DNA of 64,000 nucleotides from Sulfitobacter undariae (lineage in GTDB: Bacteria > Pseudomonadota > Alphaproteobacteria > Rhodobacterales > Rhodobacteraceae), in assembly GCF_014196805.1 (NCBI RefSeq), contig NZ_JACIEI010000002.1:394279-458278 (forward strand), written 5' to 3'. This document shows positions 8,101 to 17,506 of the stretch, piece by piece. Every line of letters starts with the position of its first letter. Position 1 is the first letter of the stretch. The position numbers were made by a program, and so were the translations under genes. The notes below the pieces were generated by a model, which saw only the letters and a program-made list of their open reading frames with translations, had not been told where the DNA came from and ran no database searches.

Positions 8101-9501
8101 ATGTCAGATCAAGTAGCCGAAACAGATGCGAACCCCGAAACCGACGAAGCCGAGGCCTATGTGCTGGGCAAGCGTGATGTCGCCGCGATTCTCTATACGG
8201 TAGAGATCGAAGACCGCGAAAAATTGATCGAGCTGATGGAACCGCTGCACGCGGCCGACATCGCCGACCTTTTGGAGCAAATTAACACCTTTGATCGAGC
8301 GCGGTTGATCCGCCTATACGGTCATGAGTTCGACGGTGAAATCCTGTCTGAACTGGATGAAGGCATCCGTGACGAAGTTGTCTCGCTATTGGCGCCGAAG
8401 GTTTTGCAAGAAGCCATGCGCGAATTGGACAGCGATGACGTTGTCGATATTTTCGAAGACCTTGAGGACGCCCAGCAGGCGACGATGTTGGGAGCGTTGG
8501 ACGATGTTGACCGTGCGGTCGTAGAACAAGCGTTGAGCTATCCCGAGTATTCAGCGGGACGTTTGATGCAGCGCGAGGTTGTGATGGCTCCGCAGCATTG
8601 GACCGTCGGCGCAGCCATTGATCATCTGCGTGCAACACCCGAAGCAGAGCTGCCTGACCAGTTTTACCACATCATCGTCGTTGATCCGCGTTTGCATCCG
8701 GTAGGTAACGTGACACTGGGCAAGCTCATGCGCTCAAAACGCGACACTTTGCTCACCGCGCTGATGGAGGACTCATTTCAGATCATCCCCGCCACCCGTG
8801 ATGAAGGCGATGTGGCGTATGCGTTTAACCAATATCACCTGATTTCGGCGCCTGTTGTGGACGAAGACGGCCGTCTGATTGGTGTGATTACCATCGACGA
8901 CGCGATGGCGGTTTTGGATGAAGAGCATGAGGAAGATATTTTGCGCCTTGCGGGGGTTGGTGAAAGCTCGCTCTCTGACCGCGTGATTGAGACAACGAAA
9001 CAGCGTCTGCCATGGTTGGCGGTGAACCTGCTGACGGCGATTGCTGCTTCAATGGTGATTTCGCAATTCGAAGTGGCGCTGGCGCAGATTGTGGCGCTGG
9101 CTGTGCTAATGCCGATTGTGGCCTCGATGGGGGGGAACGCGGGCACGCAGAGCCTGACCGTAGCTGTACGCGCCTTGGCCACGAAAGACCTCACCGGCTC
9201 AAACGTGTGGCGGGTGATCCGGCGGGAATGTTTGGTGGGGCTGATCAACGGCACGATTTTTGCCGTCATCATGGGGATTGTAGGGATTATCTGGTTCGGT
9301 TCTCCTGCGCTGGGCGGCGTGATCGCGGTGGCGATGGTAATCAACATGGTCATTGCGGGTTTGGCGGGCACAGGCATTCCGATCCTGCTGGAACGTGTGG
9401 GGGTTGATCCTGCTTTGGCCTCGGGGGCCTTTGTGACAACGGTGACCGATGTTGTCGGGTTCTTTGCCTTTCTCGGGCTTGCTGCAGCGGTTCTTCTTTG
9501 A
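8101..9501 (+). CDS. mgtE: magnesium transporter MgtE
   Basis: A 466-residue Mg2+ channel/transporter. The N-terminal superhelical domain (about residues 30-150) contains the LHAADIADLLEQ and LDSDDVVDIFEDLEDAQ repeats. A tandem CBS pair follows (about 150-275, with SAPVVDEDGRLIGVITIDDAM), then five membrane helices (about 300-466) with the MPIVASMGGNAGTQSLT pore motif. The cytosolic domains gate the pore by sensing Mg2+. No Mg2+ riboswitch fold was recognised in the 124-bp leader. The stop overlaps the start of the cyclo-ligase gene, implying co-translation. Confidence 0.97.
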   Translation: MSDQVAETDANPETDEAEAYVLGKRDVAAILYTVEIEDREKLIELMEPLHAADIADLLEQINTFDRARLIRLYGHEFDGEILSELDEGIRDEVVSLLAPKVLQEAMRELDSDDVVDIFEDLEDAQQATMLGALDDVDRAVVEQALSYPEYSAGRLMQREVVMAPQHWTVGAAIDHLRATPEAELPDQFYHIIVVDPRLHPVGNVTLGKLMRSKRDTLLTALMEDSFQIIPATRDEGDVAYAFNQYHLISAPVVDEDGRLIGVITIDDAMAVLDEEHEEDILRLAGVGESSLSDRVIETTKQRLPWLAVNLLTAIAASMVISQFEVALAQIVALAVLMPIVASMGGNAGTQSLTVAVRALATKDLTGSNVWRVIRRECLVGLINGTIFAVIMGIVGIIWFGSPALGGVIAVAMVINMVIAGLAGTGIPILLERVGVDPALASGAFVTTVTDVVGFFAFLGLAAAVLL

Positions 9502-10055
9502 CACTGGCGCAGATCAAGGCGGACGCCCGCAAAGCCGCTTTTGCGAGGCGCAAACCCTTGTTCGCGTCTGCATCAAAAGCGCAAGCGGGGTATTTGAGCG
9601 AAGTCTTGGCAGGGTACCGCGGCGTGCCCTTGTCTGGTTTCATGCCGATCCGTACCGAGATCGACCCCCGCGCAGCCATGGCAGAAGCCAGCGCCCATGG
9701 CCGCGTTGGGGTGCCTGTGATCCAAGCGACTGCGCAGCCACTGAAATTTGCGGTTTGGACACCCGATAGCCCGATGGTTTCAGGCCCTTTTGGTGCTGAG
9801 GTGCCAGCCGCGTTAGATTATTTTGAACCAGAAATTCTGATTGTCCCTTTGCTGAGCTTTGACCGGCGCGGCGGGCGGTTGGGCTATGGCGGCGGGTTTT
9901 ATGACCGCACATTAGAAATGCTGCGCGCAAAGAGAGCCACATTGGCCATCGGCTTTGCTTTTGCAGGGCAGGAAGTGGCGGCGGCCCCGCTGGAGGAAAC
10001 GGACCAACCCCTTGATCTGATTGTGACAGAAACGGGTGTGATCGAGATCGGTTGA
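9498..10055 (+). CDS. 5-formyltetrahydrofolate cyclo-ligase
   Basis: A 185-residue enzyme that uses ATP to convert 5-formyl-THF to 5,10-methenyl-THF, returning stored folate to one-carbon metabolism. The RRGGRLGYGGGFYDRTLE motif (about residues 125-142) is diagnostic, with FMPIRTEIDP (about 48-57) forming the folate site. The start is a TTG (9498-9500) that overlaps the mgtE stop in TTGA, so it depends on mgtE translation. The link with Mg2+ may be incidental, although the enzyme needs Mg-ATP. Confidence 0.92.
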   Translation: MTLAQIKADARKAAFARRKPLFASASKAQAGYLSEVLAGYRGVPLSGFMPIRTEIDPRAAMAEASAHGRVGVPVIQATAQPLKFAVWTPDSPMVSGPFGAEVPAALDYFEPEILIVPLLSFDRRGGRLGYGGGFYDRTLEMLRAKRATLAIGFAFAGQEVAAAPLEETDQPLDLIVTETGVIEIG

Positions 10056-10178
10056 GGAAATGGGATTCTAGAAAATCCCTATCTACTTTTTGAAAAATAT
10101 AAGCTCTAGGCATGGAGGGTGATTTTACATCTGCCTTGGCTCTTGCACCGTGCGGCGTAGCCGCGTAGCGATAGTACC

Positions 10179-10991
10179 ATGAAAATACTCTTTCTTGGTG
10201 ATGTAATGGGCCGCGCTGGGCGCCGCGCCATTAGCGAAAATCTGGCCCGTTTGCGGACTGAATGGAAACTCGATTTTATCGTTGTGAACGGTGAAAATGC
10301 GACCTCTGGAATGGGGCTTTCGGGCAGCCATGCCAAAGACCTGCTGGATGCGGGGGCAGATTGTCTGACGCTGGGCGATCATGCGTTTGATCAAAAGGAC
10401 ATGCTGTCCTATATCGAACAAGAGCCGCGCATCATCAGGCCGCTTAATTTCTCCAAAAATGCACCGGGCAAAGGCGCACGCTTGTTTAAAACGCGTACCG
10501 GCAAACAAGTTTTGGTCACGCAGGCCTTGGGGCAAGTGTTTATGAAACGCCCGTTCGATGATCCGTTTTCCGCGCTGCATGCTGTGCTGAAATCCCACCC
10601 GCTGGGCGGTATGGCCAATGCCATCATTGTGGACATGCATTGTGAAGCGACATCCGAGAAAATGGCGATGGGCCATTGGTGTGATGGCCGTGCGTCGCTG
10701 GTGGTGGGGACACATACCCATGTGCCGACATCAGACGCGATGATCTTGCCTGCGGGGACAGCTTATCTGTCTGATGCGGGAATGTCTGGCGATTATAATT
10801 CTGTGATTGGCATGGAAAAGACCGAACCTTTGCGCCGTTTTATCACGGGTATGCCAAAGGATCGTTTCACACCCGCCAATGGCGAGGCGACGCTGTCTGG
10901 GGTCTATATTGAAACCGACGACCGCACGGGCCGCGCCACACGGGTTGTACCTGTGCGACAAGGCGGAAAGCTGCAGCAAAGCGCGCCTTGA
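10179..10991 (+). CDS. YmdB-family metallophosphoesterase (TIGR00282)
   Basis: This 270-residue protein opens with MKILFLGDVMGRAGR and has VVNGENATSGMG (about residues 32-43) and LGDHAFDQKD (about 67-76). It also has VDMHCEATSEK and VGTHTHVPTSD, the full set of metal ligands of the YmdB/TIGR00282 calcineurin-like family. Bacillus YmdB hydrolyses cyclic nucleotides and affects biofilm and mRNA stability. The role in alphaproteobacteria is undefined. It lies 123 bp after the cyclo-ligase gene with a small GCGGC/GCCGC hairpin between. Family identity is secure; the biological role is not. Confidence 0.93.
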   Translation: MKILFLGDVMGRAGRRAISENLARLRTEWKLDFIVVNGENATSGMGLSGSHAKDLLDAGADCLTLGDHAFDQKDMLSYIEQEPRIIRPLNFSKNAPGKGARLFKTRTGKQVLVTQALGQVFMKRPFDDPFSALHAVLKSHPLGGMANAIIVDMHCEATSEKMAMGHWCDGRASLVVGTHTHVPTSDAMILPAGTAYLSDAGMSGDYNSVIGMEKTEPLRRFITGMPKDRFTPANGEATLSGVYIETDDRTGRATRVVPVRQGGKLQQSAP

Positions 10992-11161
10992 TCACATCCA
11001 CCTGAGAGAGCGGAGATCGCCGCAGTTAGCGAGCTTGAACTGAAAAATGCGGTGCTGATGCCGATGTGCTGCGGGGGGTGACTTCTGCGGGCATTGGCAA
11101 AGCAATGCTTGCTGTGTTGCTTGGGATCGGCGAAAAGAGAGAGTTAATCAGGATTGGACCT

Positions 11162-12934
11162 ATGTTTTTGTTAGAATTTTCTCAATTCACACAGGCAGTT
11201 TTATCTCTCACCGTTGTTGGGGTGATGTTCATCCTTTTCCTGCGAGAGACCTTGCCTACCGAAGTTGTCGCCATCGCAGGGGCTGCCGCATTGCTGGCGC
11301 TGGGGCTACTGCCCTATGCTGACGCGCAAATGGTGCTTTCGAACTCGGCACCGTGGACGATTGCTGCGATGTTTATTGTGATGGGGGCATTGGTGCGCAC
11401 TGGCGCGCTGGAAGTTCTCACCCGCATGGCTGAACGATATGCCCGCACAAATCCTAAACTGGCGGTGATTGGCGTGATCCTGTCGGTGATGGGCGCTTCT
11501 GCAATTATGAACAACACGCCTGTTGTTGTTGTGATGATCCCGGTTGTGGTGCAGCTGTCCAAGACGCTGGGCACCAAACCTTCCAAGCTTTTGATCCCGC
11601 TGAGTTATGCCGCGATTATGGGTGGGTCTTTGACTTTGATCGGTACGTCGACCAACCTTCTGGTGGACGGTGTTGCCCGATCGCAAGGCATGGAGCCTTT
11701 CGGGATTTTCGAAATCATGCCTATCGGGTTGGTAGTTTGTGCGTGGGGCCTGATCTATATGGCCACCATTGGCCGTCGGCTTTTGCCTGAACGGGATAGT
11801 CTGGCTGGCATGTTGAATGACCGTTCCAAGATGAAATTCTTTTCAGAAGCGGTTATCCCGCCTGAGTCAAACTTGATTGGGCGCGAAGTTTTGGACGTAC
11901 AGCTGTTCAAACGCGAAGGCGTGCGGTTGATTGACGTTGTGCGCGGGGATGCCTCGTTGCGGCGTAACCTGAAAGACGTGAAGTTACAGACGGGTGACCG
12001 TATCGTATTGCGTACCCAAATGGCGGAACTGCTCAGCCTGCAGGCCACACCAGAGTTGAAGCGTGTGGATCAGGTGTCTGCGGTGGAGACAACAACCGTT
12101 GAAGTTCTGATTACACCGGGATGCAAGATGATCGGCCGCAGCCTTGGCGCGCTGCGCTTGCGCCGCCGCTATGGTGTGTATCCTCTGGCGGTACACCGTC
12201 GCAACCAGAACATCGGACGGCAGTTGGATGAATTGGTGGTGCGTGTCGGTGATACGCTGCTGCTGGAAGGGGCCGCCGAGGATATCAACCGCCTGTCCGT
12301 GGACATGGACATGGTTGACGTCAGCGCACCTTCGCAGCGTGCCTTTAGACGTGGCCATGCCCCCATTGCCGTGGGCGCACTGGCCGCCATCGTTATCCTA
12401 GCGGCGCTGAACGTCGCACCGATCCTGATGCTGGCCGTGATTGCGGTGGCGGTTGTACTGGTCACCGGATGTATTGATGCGGATGAAGCCTTTAGCTTTA
12501 TCGACGGGCGGTTGCTGGCTCTGATTTTCTCGATGCTGTGTGTCGGGGCGTCTTTGCAGCATACAGGGGCCGTAAAGATGATTGTGGACGCTGTGTCGCC
12601 TACTCTGGGTACGATGCCGCCCGGGGTTGTGATCTTCTGTGTGTTCCTCATGACAACCATCTTCACCGAAATTGTGTCTAACAATGCTGTGGCGGTTATC
12701 ATGACGCCGATTGCCATTTCATTGGCAGATGCGTTGGGCATGGATGCACGTGCCTTGGTGGTCGCTGTGATGATTGCGGCGTCTTGTGCCTTTGCAACGC
12801 CAATCGGCTATCAAACAAACACGCTGATCTACGGGCCGGGTGGGTATAAGTTCACCGACTTTATGCGCGTGGGTATACCGCTCAACCTCACAATGTCGTT
12901 GATTGCCAGTGCGATGATACCGTTGTTCTGGTGA
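11162..12934 (+). CDS. SLC13-family permease with two RCK_C domains
   Basis: A 590-residue transporter. Membrane helices occupy about residues 1-195, two TrkA-C (RCK_C) regulatory domains sit in the middle (about 210-385), and a second helical half follows to the C-terminus. The motifs MNNTPVVVVMIPVV, LTLIGTSTNLLVDG and EIVSNNAVAVIMTPIAISLA belong to the ArsB/NhaD/SLC13 superfamily. Substrates in this family include dicarboxylates, sulfate and Na+. None can be chosen here. The ATG at 11162 with AGGA 8 bases upstream is preferred over an in-frame start 32 codons earlier. A related permease converges on it from 14817. Confidence 0.88.
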   Translation: MFLLEFSQFTQAVLSLTVVGVMFILFLRETLPTEVVAIAGAAALLALGLLPYADAQMVLSNSAPWTIAAMFIVMGALVRTGALEVLTRMAERYARTNPKLAVIGVILSVMGASAIMNNTPVVVVMIPVVVQLSKTLGTKPSKLLIPLSYAAIMGGSLTLIGTSTNLLVDGVARSQGMEPFGIFEIMPIGLVVCAWGLIYMATIGRRLLPERDSLAGMLNDRSKMKFFSEAVIPPESNLIGREVLDVQLFKREGVRLIDVVRGDASLRRNLKDVKLQTGDRIVLRTQMAELLSLQATPELKRVDQVSAVETTTVEVLITPGCKMIGRSLGALRLRRRYGVYPLAVHRRNQNIGRQLDELVVRVGDTLLLEGAAEDINRLSVDMDMVDVSAPSQRAFRRGHAPIAVGALAAIVILAALNVAPILMLAVIAVAVVLVTGCIDADEAFSFIDGRLLALIFSMLCVGASLQHTGAVKMIVDAVSPTLGTMPPGVVIFCVFLMTTIFTEIVSNNAVAVIMTPIAISLADALGMDARALVVAVMIAASCAFATPIGYQTNTLIYGPGGYKFTDFMRVGIPLNLTMSLIASAMIPLFW

Positions 12935-12955
12935 GGGGAAGGGGGCCTCTAGGCC

Positions 12956-12978
12956 CTATGGCGGCAATGCCGCCATAG
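12956..12978 (+). terminator. hairpin after the first SLC13 permease gene
   Basis: A perfect 10-bp stem CTATGGCGGC/GCCGCCATAG with an AAT loop begins 22 bases after the stop. A smaller GGGCCT/AGGCCC dyad (12943-12956) abuts it. There is no clear T-run, so termination is inferred from position. Confidence 0.55.
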
Positions 12979-13003
12979 CTTGCTCATTGAAAAGCACGAA
13001 GTA

Positions 13004-13043
13004 AGAAGGGGCCGCGTTGGTAAGACGCAGCCCCTTCTTCTAT
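13004..13043. terminator. terminator between convergent permease genes
   Basis: AGAAGGGGCCGCGT (13004-13017) pairs with ACGCAGCCCCTTCT (13025-13038) with one mismatch, followed by TCTATTTT on the + strand. It ends just before the stop of the leftward permease gene and may serve both strands. Confidence 0.75.
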
Positions 13044-13044
13044 T

Positions 13045-14817
13045 TTAGAGGGGCCAGAATACCAGAATGGCGGGGATAGAGACCGCAACCACAATGATTT
13101 CCAAGGGCAAACCGATACGCCAATAATCGCCAAATCCATAGCCGCCGGGACCGAGGATCAGGGTATTGTTTTTGTGACCAATCGGCGTGAGGAAGGCGGA
13201 AGAGGCGGCAATGGCCACAGCCATGAGGAAGGGATCAGGGTTCACGTCCATCGTTTGGGCCATCTGGATACCGACAGGGGCCGCTACAATGGTGGTGGCG
13301 GTGTTGTTCAGCACATCGGATAGCGTCATCGTGACGATCATCAATACGGTCAGGACGGCCCAAGCGGGCATGCCTTGGGTAAGACTGACAAGCGAGCCTG
13401 CGATGAGTTCGGTGCCGCCGGATTTCTCCAACGCAGCGCCCAGCGGGATCATCGAGCCGAGCAGAACCACAACGGGCCATTCAATATGGGTATAGAGTTC
13501 CGAGAGAGGGACGATTTTGGCCAAAACATAGGCAACAACGACGATCCCCAGTGCAACCGGCAGGTAAATCAAACCAAGCGAAGCCGCCACAACGGCCCCT
13601 GCGAACATCCCGATGGCCAGCCAGACTTTGCTGTTTTCGGTCACGGCCAATCCACGGTCGGCCAGCGGCAGAACGCCCAGCCATTCGGTGACATCGGCAC
13701 CTGTATCGCGCGGAACCAGCAGCAGCAGGATATCCCCTGCTTCCAGCTTGGTGGTGCGCAGTTGCGAATTGATTTTACGGCCTCGGCGCGAAATGCCCAG
13801 CAGAATACTGCGCTGTCGCCACGCAAGGCCAACAGCTTGCGCGGTACGGCCTGCAAGGCGGCTTTCGGCGGTGACAACGACCTCGACGATCTCAACACCT
13901 TCGCCATCGGCGCGCAGGCGCTCTTCGCGGGCGGTATCAGCAACGGCCAGATCAAGGGTTGAGCGGAATTCATCTAATGCATCGGGAGTTGCCTCCAGCA
14001 CCAGCGCGTCACCCGCGCGCAGTTCGGTGTTTTGGGCGCGGCCATAGCGGCGTTTGCCATCGCGCATCAGGCCGATGATGATTACGTCTGATTTGTCGGC
14101 AGTTTCTTGCAGTTCGGACAGGCGTTTACCGATGTGTTTGCTGTCTTCGGGCACAACCAATTCGGCGATATAGGCGTCCAAGTCTTCGCTAGAGATGCCT
14201 CCATCTTCACGTGCAGGGATCAAACGCCATCCGATCAACGCCACAAAAGCCAAGCCTGCAATAGCCGCGATACCGCCAACAGGAGCGAAATCAAACATCT
14301 TGAAGGGCGCGCCAAGGCTTTCTTCGCGGATCGCAGCGATGATGATGTTGGGCGGTGTGCCGATCAGGGTGACCATGCCGCCAAGGATCGTGGCAAAGGA
14401 CAAAGGCATCAGCGATAAACCGGGCGAACGGCCTGCCTTGCGGGCGGTCTGAATATCCACGGGCATCAGTAGCGCAAGCGCCGCAACGTTATTCATAAAC
14501 GCAGAGAGGATACCGCCAACGGCCCCCATCAGGGTGATATGCGCCCCAAGGGAACGTGAGGAATCAACCAGCGTGCGGGTGATTAGCAGCACGGCCCCAG
14601 AACGGACCAAGCCCGCCGAGACAACCAGCACCAGCGCCACCACCAATGTGGCAGGGTGCCCGAAACCGGCAAAGGCGTCTTTGCTATCGACCACCCCCAG
14701 CACGACTCCGGCCATTAATGCGGAAAATGCTACGATATCATAGCGGAAGCGACCCCAGAGGAGGAGGCCGAAGACGGCGCCGAAAAGGGCGAAAAGTGTG
14801 ATTTGATCTTGTGTCAT
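13045..14817 (-). CDS. SLC13-family permease with two RCK_C domains (second copy)
   Basis: A 590-residue transporter with the same architecture as the gene at 11162: N-terminal helices (MNNVAALALLMPVDI, GGMVTLIGTPPNIII), two RCK_C domains in the middle (about residues 210-385) and a C-terminal helical half ending in HKNNTLILGPGGYGFGDYWRIG. The two are diverged relatives, not a recent duplicate. The ATG at 14817 is chosen; a TTG eight codons upstream (14841) remains possible, and neither has a strong ribosome-binding site. Substrate unknown. Convergence on a sister permease is unusual and may reflect an old inverted duplication. Confidence 0.88.
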   Translation of the reverse strand: MTQDQITLFALFGAVFGLLLWGRFRYDIVAFSALMAGVVLGVVDSKDAFAGFGHPATLVVALVLVVSAGLVRSGAVLLITRTLVDSSRSLGAHITLMGAVGGILSAFMNNVAALALLMPVDIQTARKAGRSPGLSLMPLSFATILGGMVTLIGTPPNIIIAAIREESLGAPFKMFDFAPVGGIAAIAGLAFVALIGWRLIPAREDGGISSEDLDAYIAELVVPEDSKHIGKRLSELQETADKSDVIIIGLMRDGKRRYGRAQNTELRAGDALVLEATPDALDEFRSTLDLAVADTAREERLRADGEGVEIVEVVVTAESRLAGRTAQAVGLAWRQRSILLGISRRGRKINSQLRTTKLEAGDILLLLVPRDTGADVTEWLGVLPLADRGLAVTENSKVWLAIGMFAGAVVAASLGLIYLPVALGIVVVAYVLAKIVPLSELYTHIEWPVVVLLGSMIPLGAALEKSGGTELIAGSLVSLTQGMPAWAVLTVLMIVTMTLSDVLNNTATTIVAAPVGIQMAQTMDVNPDPFLMAVAIAASSAFLTPIGHKNNTLILGPGGYGFGDYWRIGLPLEIIVVAVSIPAILVFWPL

Positions 14818-14994
14818 TCGCGCACAGTGTTTCAGCAGCAAGAGAAGAACAAGGGGGAATGGGACGGAGTCAGCGGCTTTTATCTTATGATTGGCATGGT
14901 TTCGCAGGTCCTACAGCAGGTGTGAGCCTTGCGGCCCCCATGGCCCCTGCTTTATAAGCGCGTCAAACAAATATACCTCAGACGGAGATAATCC

Positions 14995-15738
14995 ATGGCA
15001 GGCCATTCCAAATGGGCAAACATCCAGCACCGTAAAGGGCGTCAGGATAAGTTGCGCTCAAAGATGTTTTCAAAGTTCTCCAAGGAGATCACAGTGGCCG
15101 CCAAGATGGGCGAGCCTGATCCAGACAAAAACCCGCGCCTGCGTTTGGCAGTGAAAGAAGCCAAGCAAGCGTCGATGCCTAAAGACAACATTGATCGCGC
15201 GATCAAGAAGGCCACAGGCGGCGATGCGGAGGATTACGAAGAAATCCGCTATGAAGGTTACGGCACGAATGGGGTGGCTGTGATCGTTGAGACAATGACA
15301 GATAACCGCAACCGCACCGCCTCGAATGTGCGGTCAACCTTTGCCAAATACGGCGGCAATCTGGGTGAGACAGGCAGCGTGGGCTTCATGTTCGACCGCA
15401 TGGGCGAAGTGACCTATCCTGCGGAAATCGGCGATGCAGACACAGTGATGATGGCCGCTATTGAGGCGGGCGCGGAAGATGTTGAATCGTCAGAAGACGG
15501 CCATGTGATCTATTGTGCCGATACCGACCTGAACGATGTGTCAAATGCATTGGAAGCAGAACTGGGCGAGTCGGTTTCGACAAAGCTGATCTGGCGGCCG
15601 AGCATCTACACCGAGATGGATCTGGAAGGCATGGAAAAGTTGATGAAGCTGCTGGATGCGCTGGAAGATGACGACGACGTGCAGCGTGTGACAGCGAACT
15701 TCGAAGCCTCTGACGAAGTCATGGAAGCGCTTGAGTAA
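14995..15738 (+). CDS. yebC: YebC/PmpR family protein
   Basis: This 247-residue protein begins [18 protein letters not shown] and continues [25 protein letters not shown], both hallmark YebC motifs. The acidic C-terminal domain ([17 protein letters not shown]) is also typical. YebC proteins were first described as DNA-binding regulators. Recent work links the family to translation of proline-rich stretches. It is monocistronic, with a ribosome-binding site (GGAG) before the ATG and a strong terminator at 15761-15792. Confidence 0.97.
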   Translation: MAGHSKWANIQHRKGRQDKLRSKMFSKFSKEITVAAKMGEPDPDKNPRLRLAVKEAKQASMPKDNIDRAIKKATGGDAEDYEEIRYEGYGTNGVAVIVETMTDNRNRTASNVRSTFAKYGGNLGETGSVGFMFDRMGEVTYPAEIGDADTVMMAAIEAGAEDVESSEDGHVIYCADTDLNDVSNALEAELGESVSTKLIWRPSIYTEMDLEGMEKLMKLLDALEDDDDVQRVTANFEASDEVMEALE

Positions 15739-15760
15739 ACCGGTTTTGGTTTGAATGCTG

Positions 15761-15792
15761 AAAAAGCCGCCGCAGAAATGCGGCGGCTTTTT
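15761..15792 (+). terminator. rho-independent terminator of yebC
   Basis: A perfect 14-bp inverted repeat AAAAAGCCGCCGCA/TGCGGCGGCTTTTT with a GAAA tetraloop and a T-run. It can work in both directions. Confidence 0.93.
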
Positions 15793-15895
15793 CGTTTGTA
15801 TGTGGTGAGCAGCGTCAGGTTTGACCCGTCTGGACAGGGTGGGGCGCTGGGGTTAGAAATTCTGACGCGTTTGAGGCGTATGGAGTGAGGGTTAA

Positions 15896-16495
15896 ATGGT
15901 TTCATCTTTCGTACCGGGATTTTTTCTCGGGTTGTCTTTGATTCTTGCGATTGGTGCGCAGAACGCCTTTGTCTTGCGGCAGGGATTGCGGCGCGAACAT
16001 GTGTTCTGGGTGTGCCTGACCTGTGCTGTGTCAGATGCGTTGCTGATTACCGCTGGGGTGGCGGGCATTGGCACTTTGGCGGAAATGGTGCCGTGGTTTG
16101 AACCCGTGATGCGCTATGGCGGCGCGGCATTCCTGATTGTGTATGGCGCGCGCAATGCAATCAGTGCTTGGCGCGGGGGCAGCGGCCTGAGGGCAGAGGG
16201 GCAGGCGGCTACAAGCCTGCGCCGCACGCTGCTGACGTTGCTGGCTCTGACGTGGCTTAATCCGCATGTTTATCTGGATACGCTTGTCTTGCTGGGCACC
16301 ATCTCGGCACAATATGACGACAGGGTTGCCTTTGGTACTGGCGCGGTTCTTGCCAGCTTTAGCTTTTTCTTTGCGCTGGGCTATGGCGCGCGTCTGTTGG
16401 AGCCGTTGTTTGCCAAGCCGAACAGTTGGCGAATCCTTGATGCGTTGATTGCCTTGACCATGTGGGCCATAGCGGCATCGCTTCTTTTTAACTAA
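15896..16495 (+). CDS. LysE/ArgO family amino-acid exporter
   Basis: A 199-residue membrane protein with six predicted helices. The N-terminal GLSLILAIGAQNAFVLRQGL (about residues 12-31) and the LLALTWLNPHVYLDTLVLLG motif (about 115-134) are the signature of LysE/ArgO exporters of basic amino acids. The family removes excess lysine or arginine. No dedicated LysG-type regulator is adjacent. The EamA gene follows 39 bp later in the same direction. Confidence 0.92.
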   Translation: MVSSFVPGFFLGLSLILAIGAQNAFVLRQGLRREHVFWVCLTCAVSDALLITAGVAGIGTLAEMVPWFEPVMRYGGAAFLIVYGARNAISAWRGGSGLRAEGQAATSLRRTLLTLLALTWLNPHVYLDTLVLLGTISAQYDDRVAFGTGAVLASFSFFFALGYGARLLEPLFAKPNSWRILDALIALTMWAIAASLLFN

Positions 16496-16534
16496 GCTCT
16501 TGCGCCGCCTGATGTATTACGGTCATCTCGCGGT

Positions 16535-17437
16535 ATGATTACACGCCCACCCCCACGCCCGCTTGTTGCCATCTTCTGGATGTTGGTCACTGGCGCCAGC
16601 TTTATCATGGTCAATGCTTTGGTGAAAACCATGGGGCCGCGACTGCCCTCAAGCGAGGCTGCGTTTTTGCGCTATGCGATAGGGTTGGTGTTTTTACTGC
16701 CGGCCATTAAGTCGATCCGTGCGGCAAAGCTGACCCGCCGCCAGTGGACTTTGTTTTCCCTGCGTGGATTTTTCCATGCGGGGGGCGTTATGTTGTGGTT
16801 TTTCGCCATGGTGCGCATCCCGATCGCCGAAGTGACCGCCATGAACTACCTTGCGCCGATTTATGTCACCATCGGCGCTGCCGTTTTCTTGGGAGAGCGG
16901 TTGGCCATGCGGCGTATCGTGGCGGTTGTCATGGGGTTGATTGGCGCTGCTATTATTTTGCGTCCAGGCTTTCGTGAAGTAAGCGATGGCCATATCGCGA
17001 TGCTGATCGCGGCAGTCGTTTTTGCAGGCAGCTATCTATTGGCCAAAGTGCTGGTAGACGAAGTTAAGCCAGCGATTGTGGTGACCTTGCTCTCTGTCTT
17101 TGTGACCATTGGATTGGCACCTTTTGCATATGCAGAGTGGATCACGCCCAATACCCGCGAGTTAGCGATATTGGCGGGTGTTGCTGTGTTTGCAACGGCT
17201 GGTCACTATACCATGACACTGGCTTTTGCTGCCGCGCCAATGACTGTGACGCAGCCGGTGACCTTCTTGCAATTGCTCTGGGCGACGCTGCTGGGGGTGA
17301 TCTGGTTCGATGAACCCGTGGATATATGGGTGGCTGTGGGTGGTGTTGTTATCCTTGGGTCGGTTCTGTTTATCACTCTACGTGAAGCGGTTCTAAATCG
17401 CCGAGTGACACCGGATATGCCTGAAATAAAAGGGTAA
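16535..17437 (+). CDS. EamA/DMT family transporter
   Basis: A 300-residue protein with ten predicted helices formed by two EamA repeats (about residues 8-140 and 155-285). Typical segments are GASFIMVNALVK and AEVTAMNYLAPIYVTIGAAVFLGE in the first repeat, and VTFLQLLWATLLGVIWFDE in the second. DMT members export metabolites or amino acids. The substrate is unknown. It sits just upstream of the bet operon, but a candidate BetI site in the gap suggests it is a separate unit. Confidence 0.9.
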   Translation: MITRPPPRPLVAIFWMLVTGASFIMVNALVKTMGPRLPSSEAAFLRYAIGLVFLLPAIKSIRAAKLTRRQWTLFSLRGFFHAGGVMLWFFAMVRIPIAEVTAMNYLAPIYVTIGAAVFLGERLAMRRIVAVVMGLIGAAIILRPGFREVSDGHIAMLIAAVVFAGSYLLAKVLVDEVKPAIVVTLLSVFVTIGLAPFAYAEWITPNTRELAILAGVAVFATAGHYTMTLAFAAAPMTVTQPVTFLQLLWATLLGVIWFDEPVDIWVAVGGVVILGSVLFITLREAVLNRRVTPDMPEIKG

Positions 17438-17445
17438 TTTTTATT

Positions 17446-17461
17446 GATTGACGGATCAATC
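17446..17461. promoter_or_regulatory. candidate BetI operator
   Basis: GATTGA-CGGA-TCAATC is a perfect 6-bp inverted repeat 45 bases before betI. It resembles the ATTGA...TCAAT dyads bound by BetI in other proteobacteria. Choline normally relieves BetI repression. This is an inference from motif and position. Confidence 0.6.
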
Positions 17462-17506
17462 TAAAACCCGCACCCTAAGTGGCATGTTTAACATGACCCG
17501 ATTCTG

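Noticed and set aside
13375..13962. 195-codon rightward frame inside the second SLC13 gene
   Set aside because: Antisense shadow, rich in Gln/Arg/Asn as such shadows usually are.
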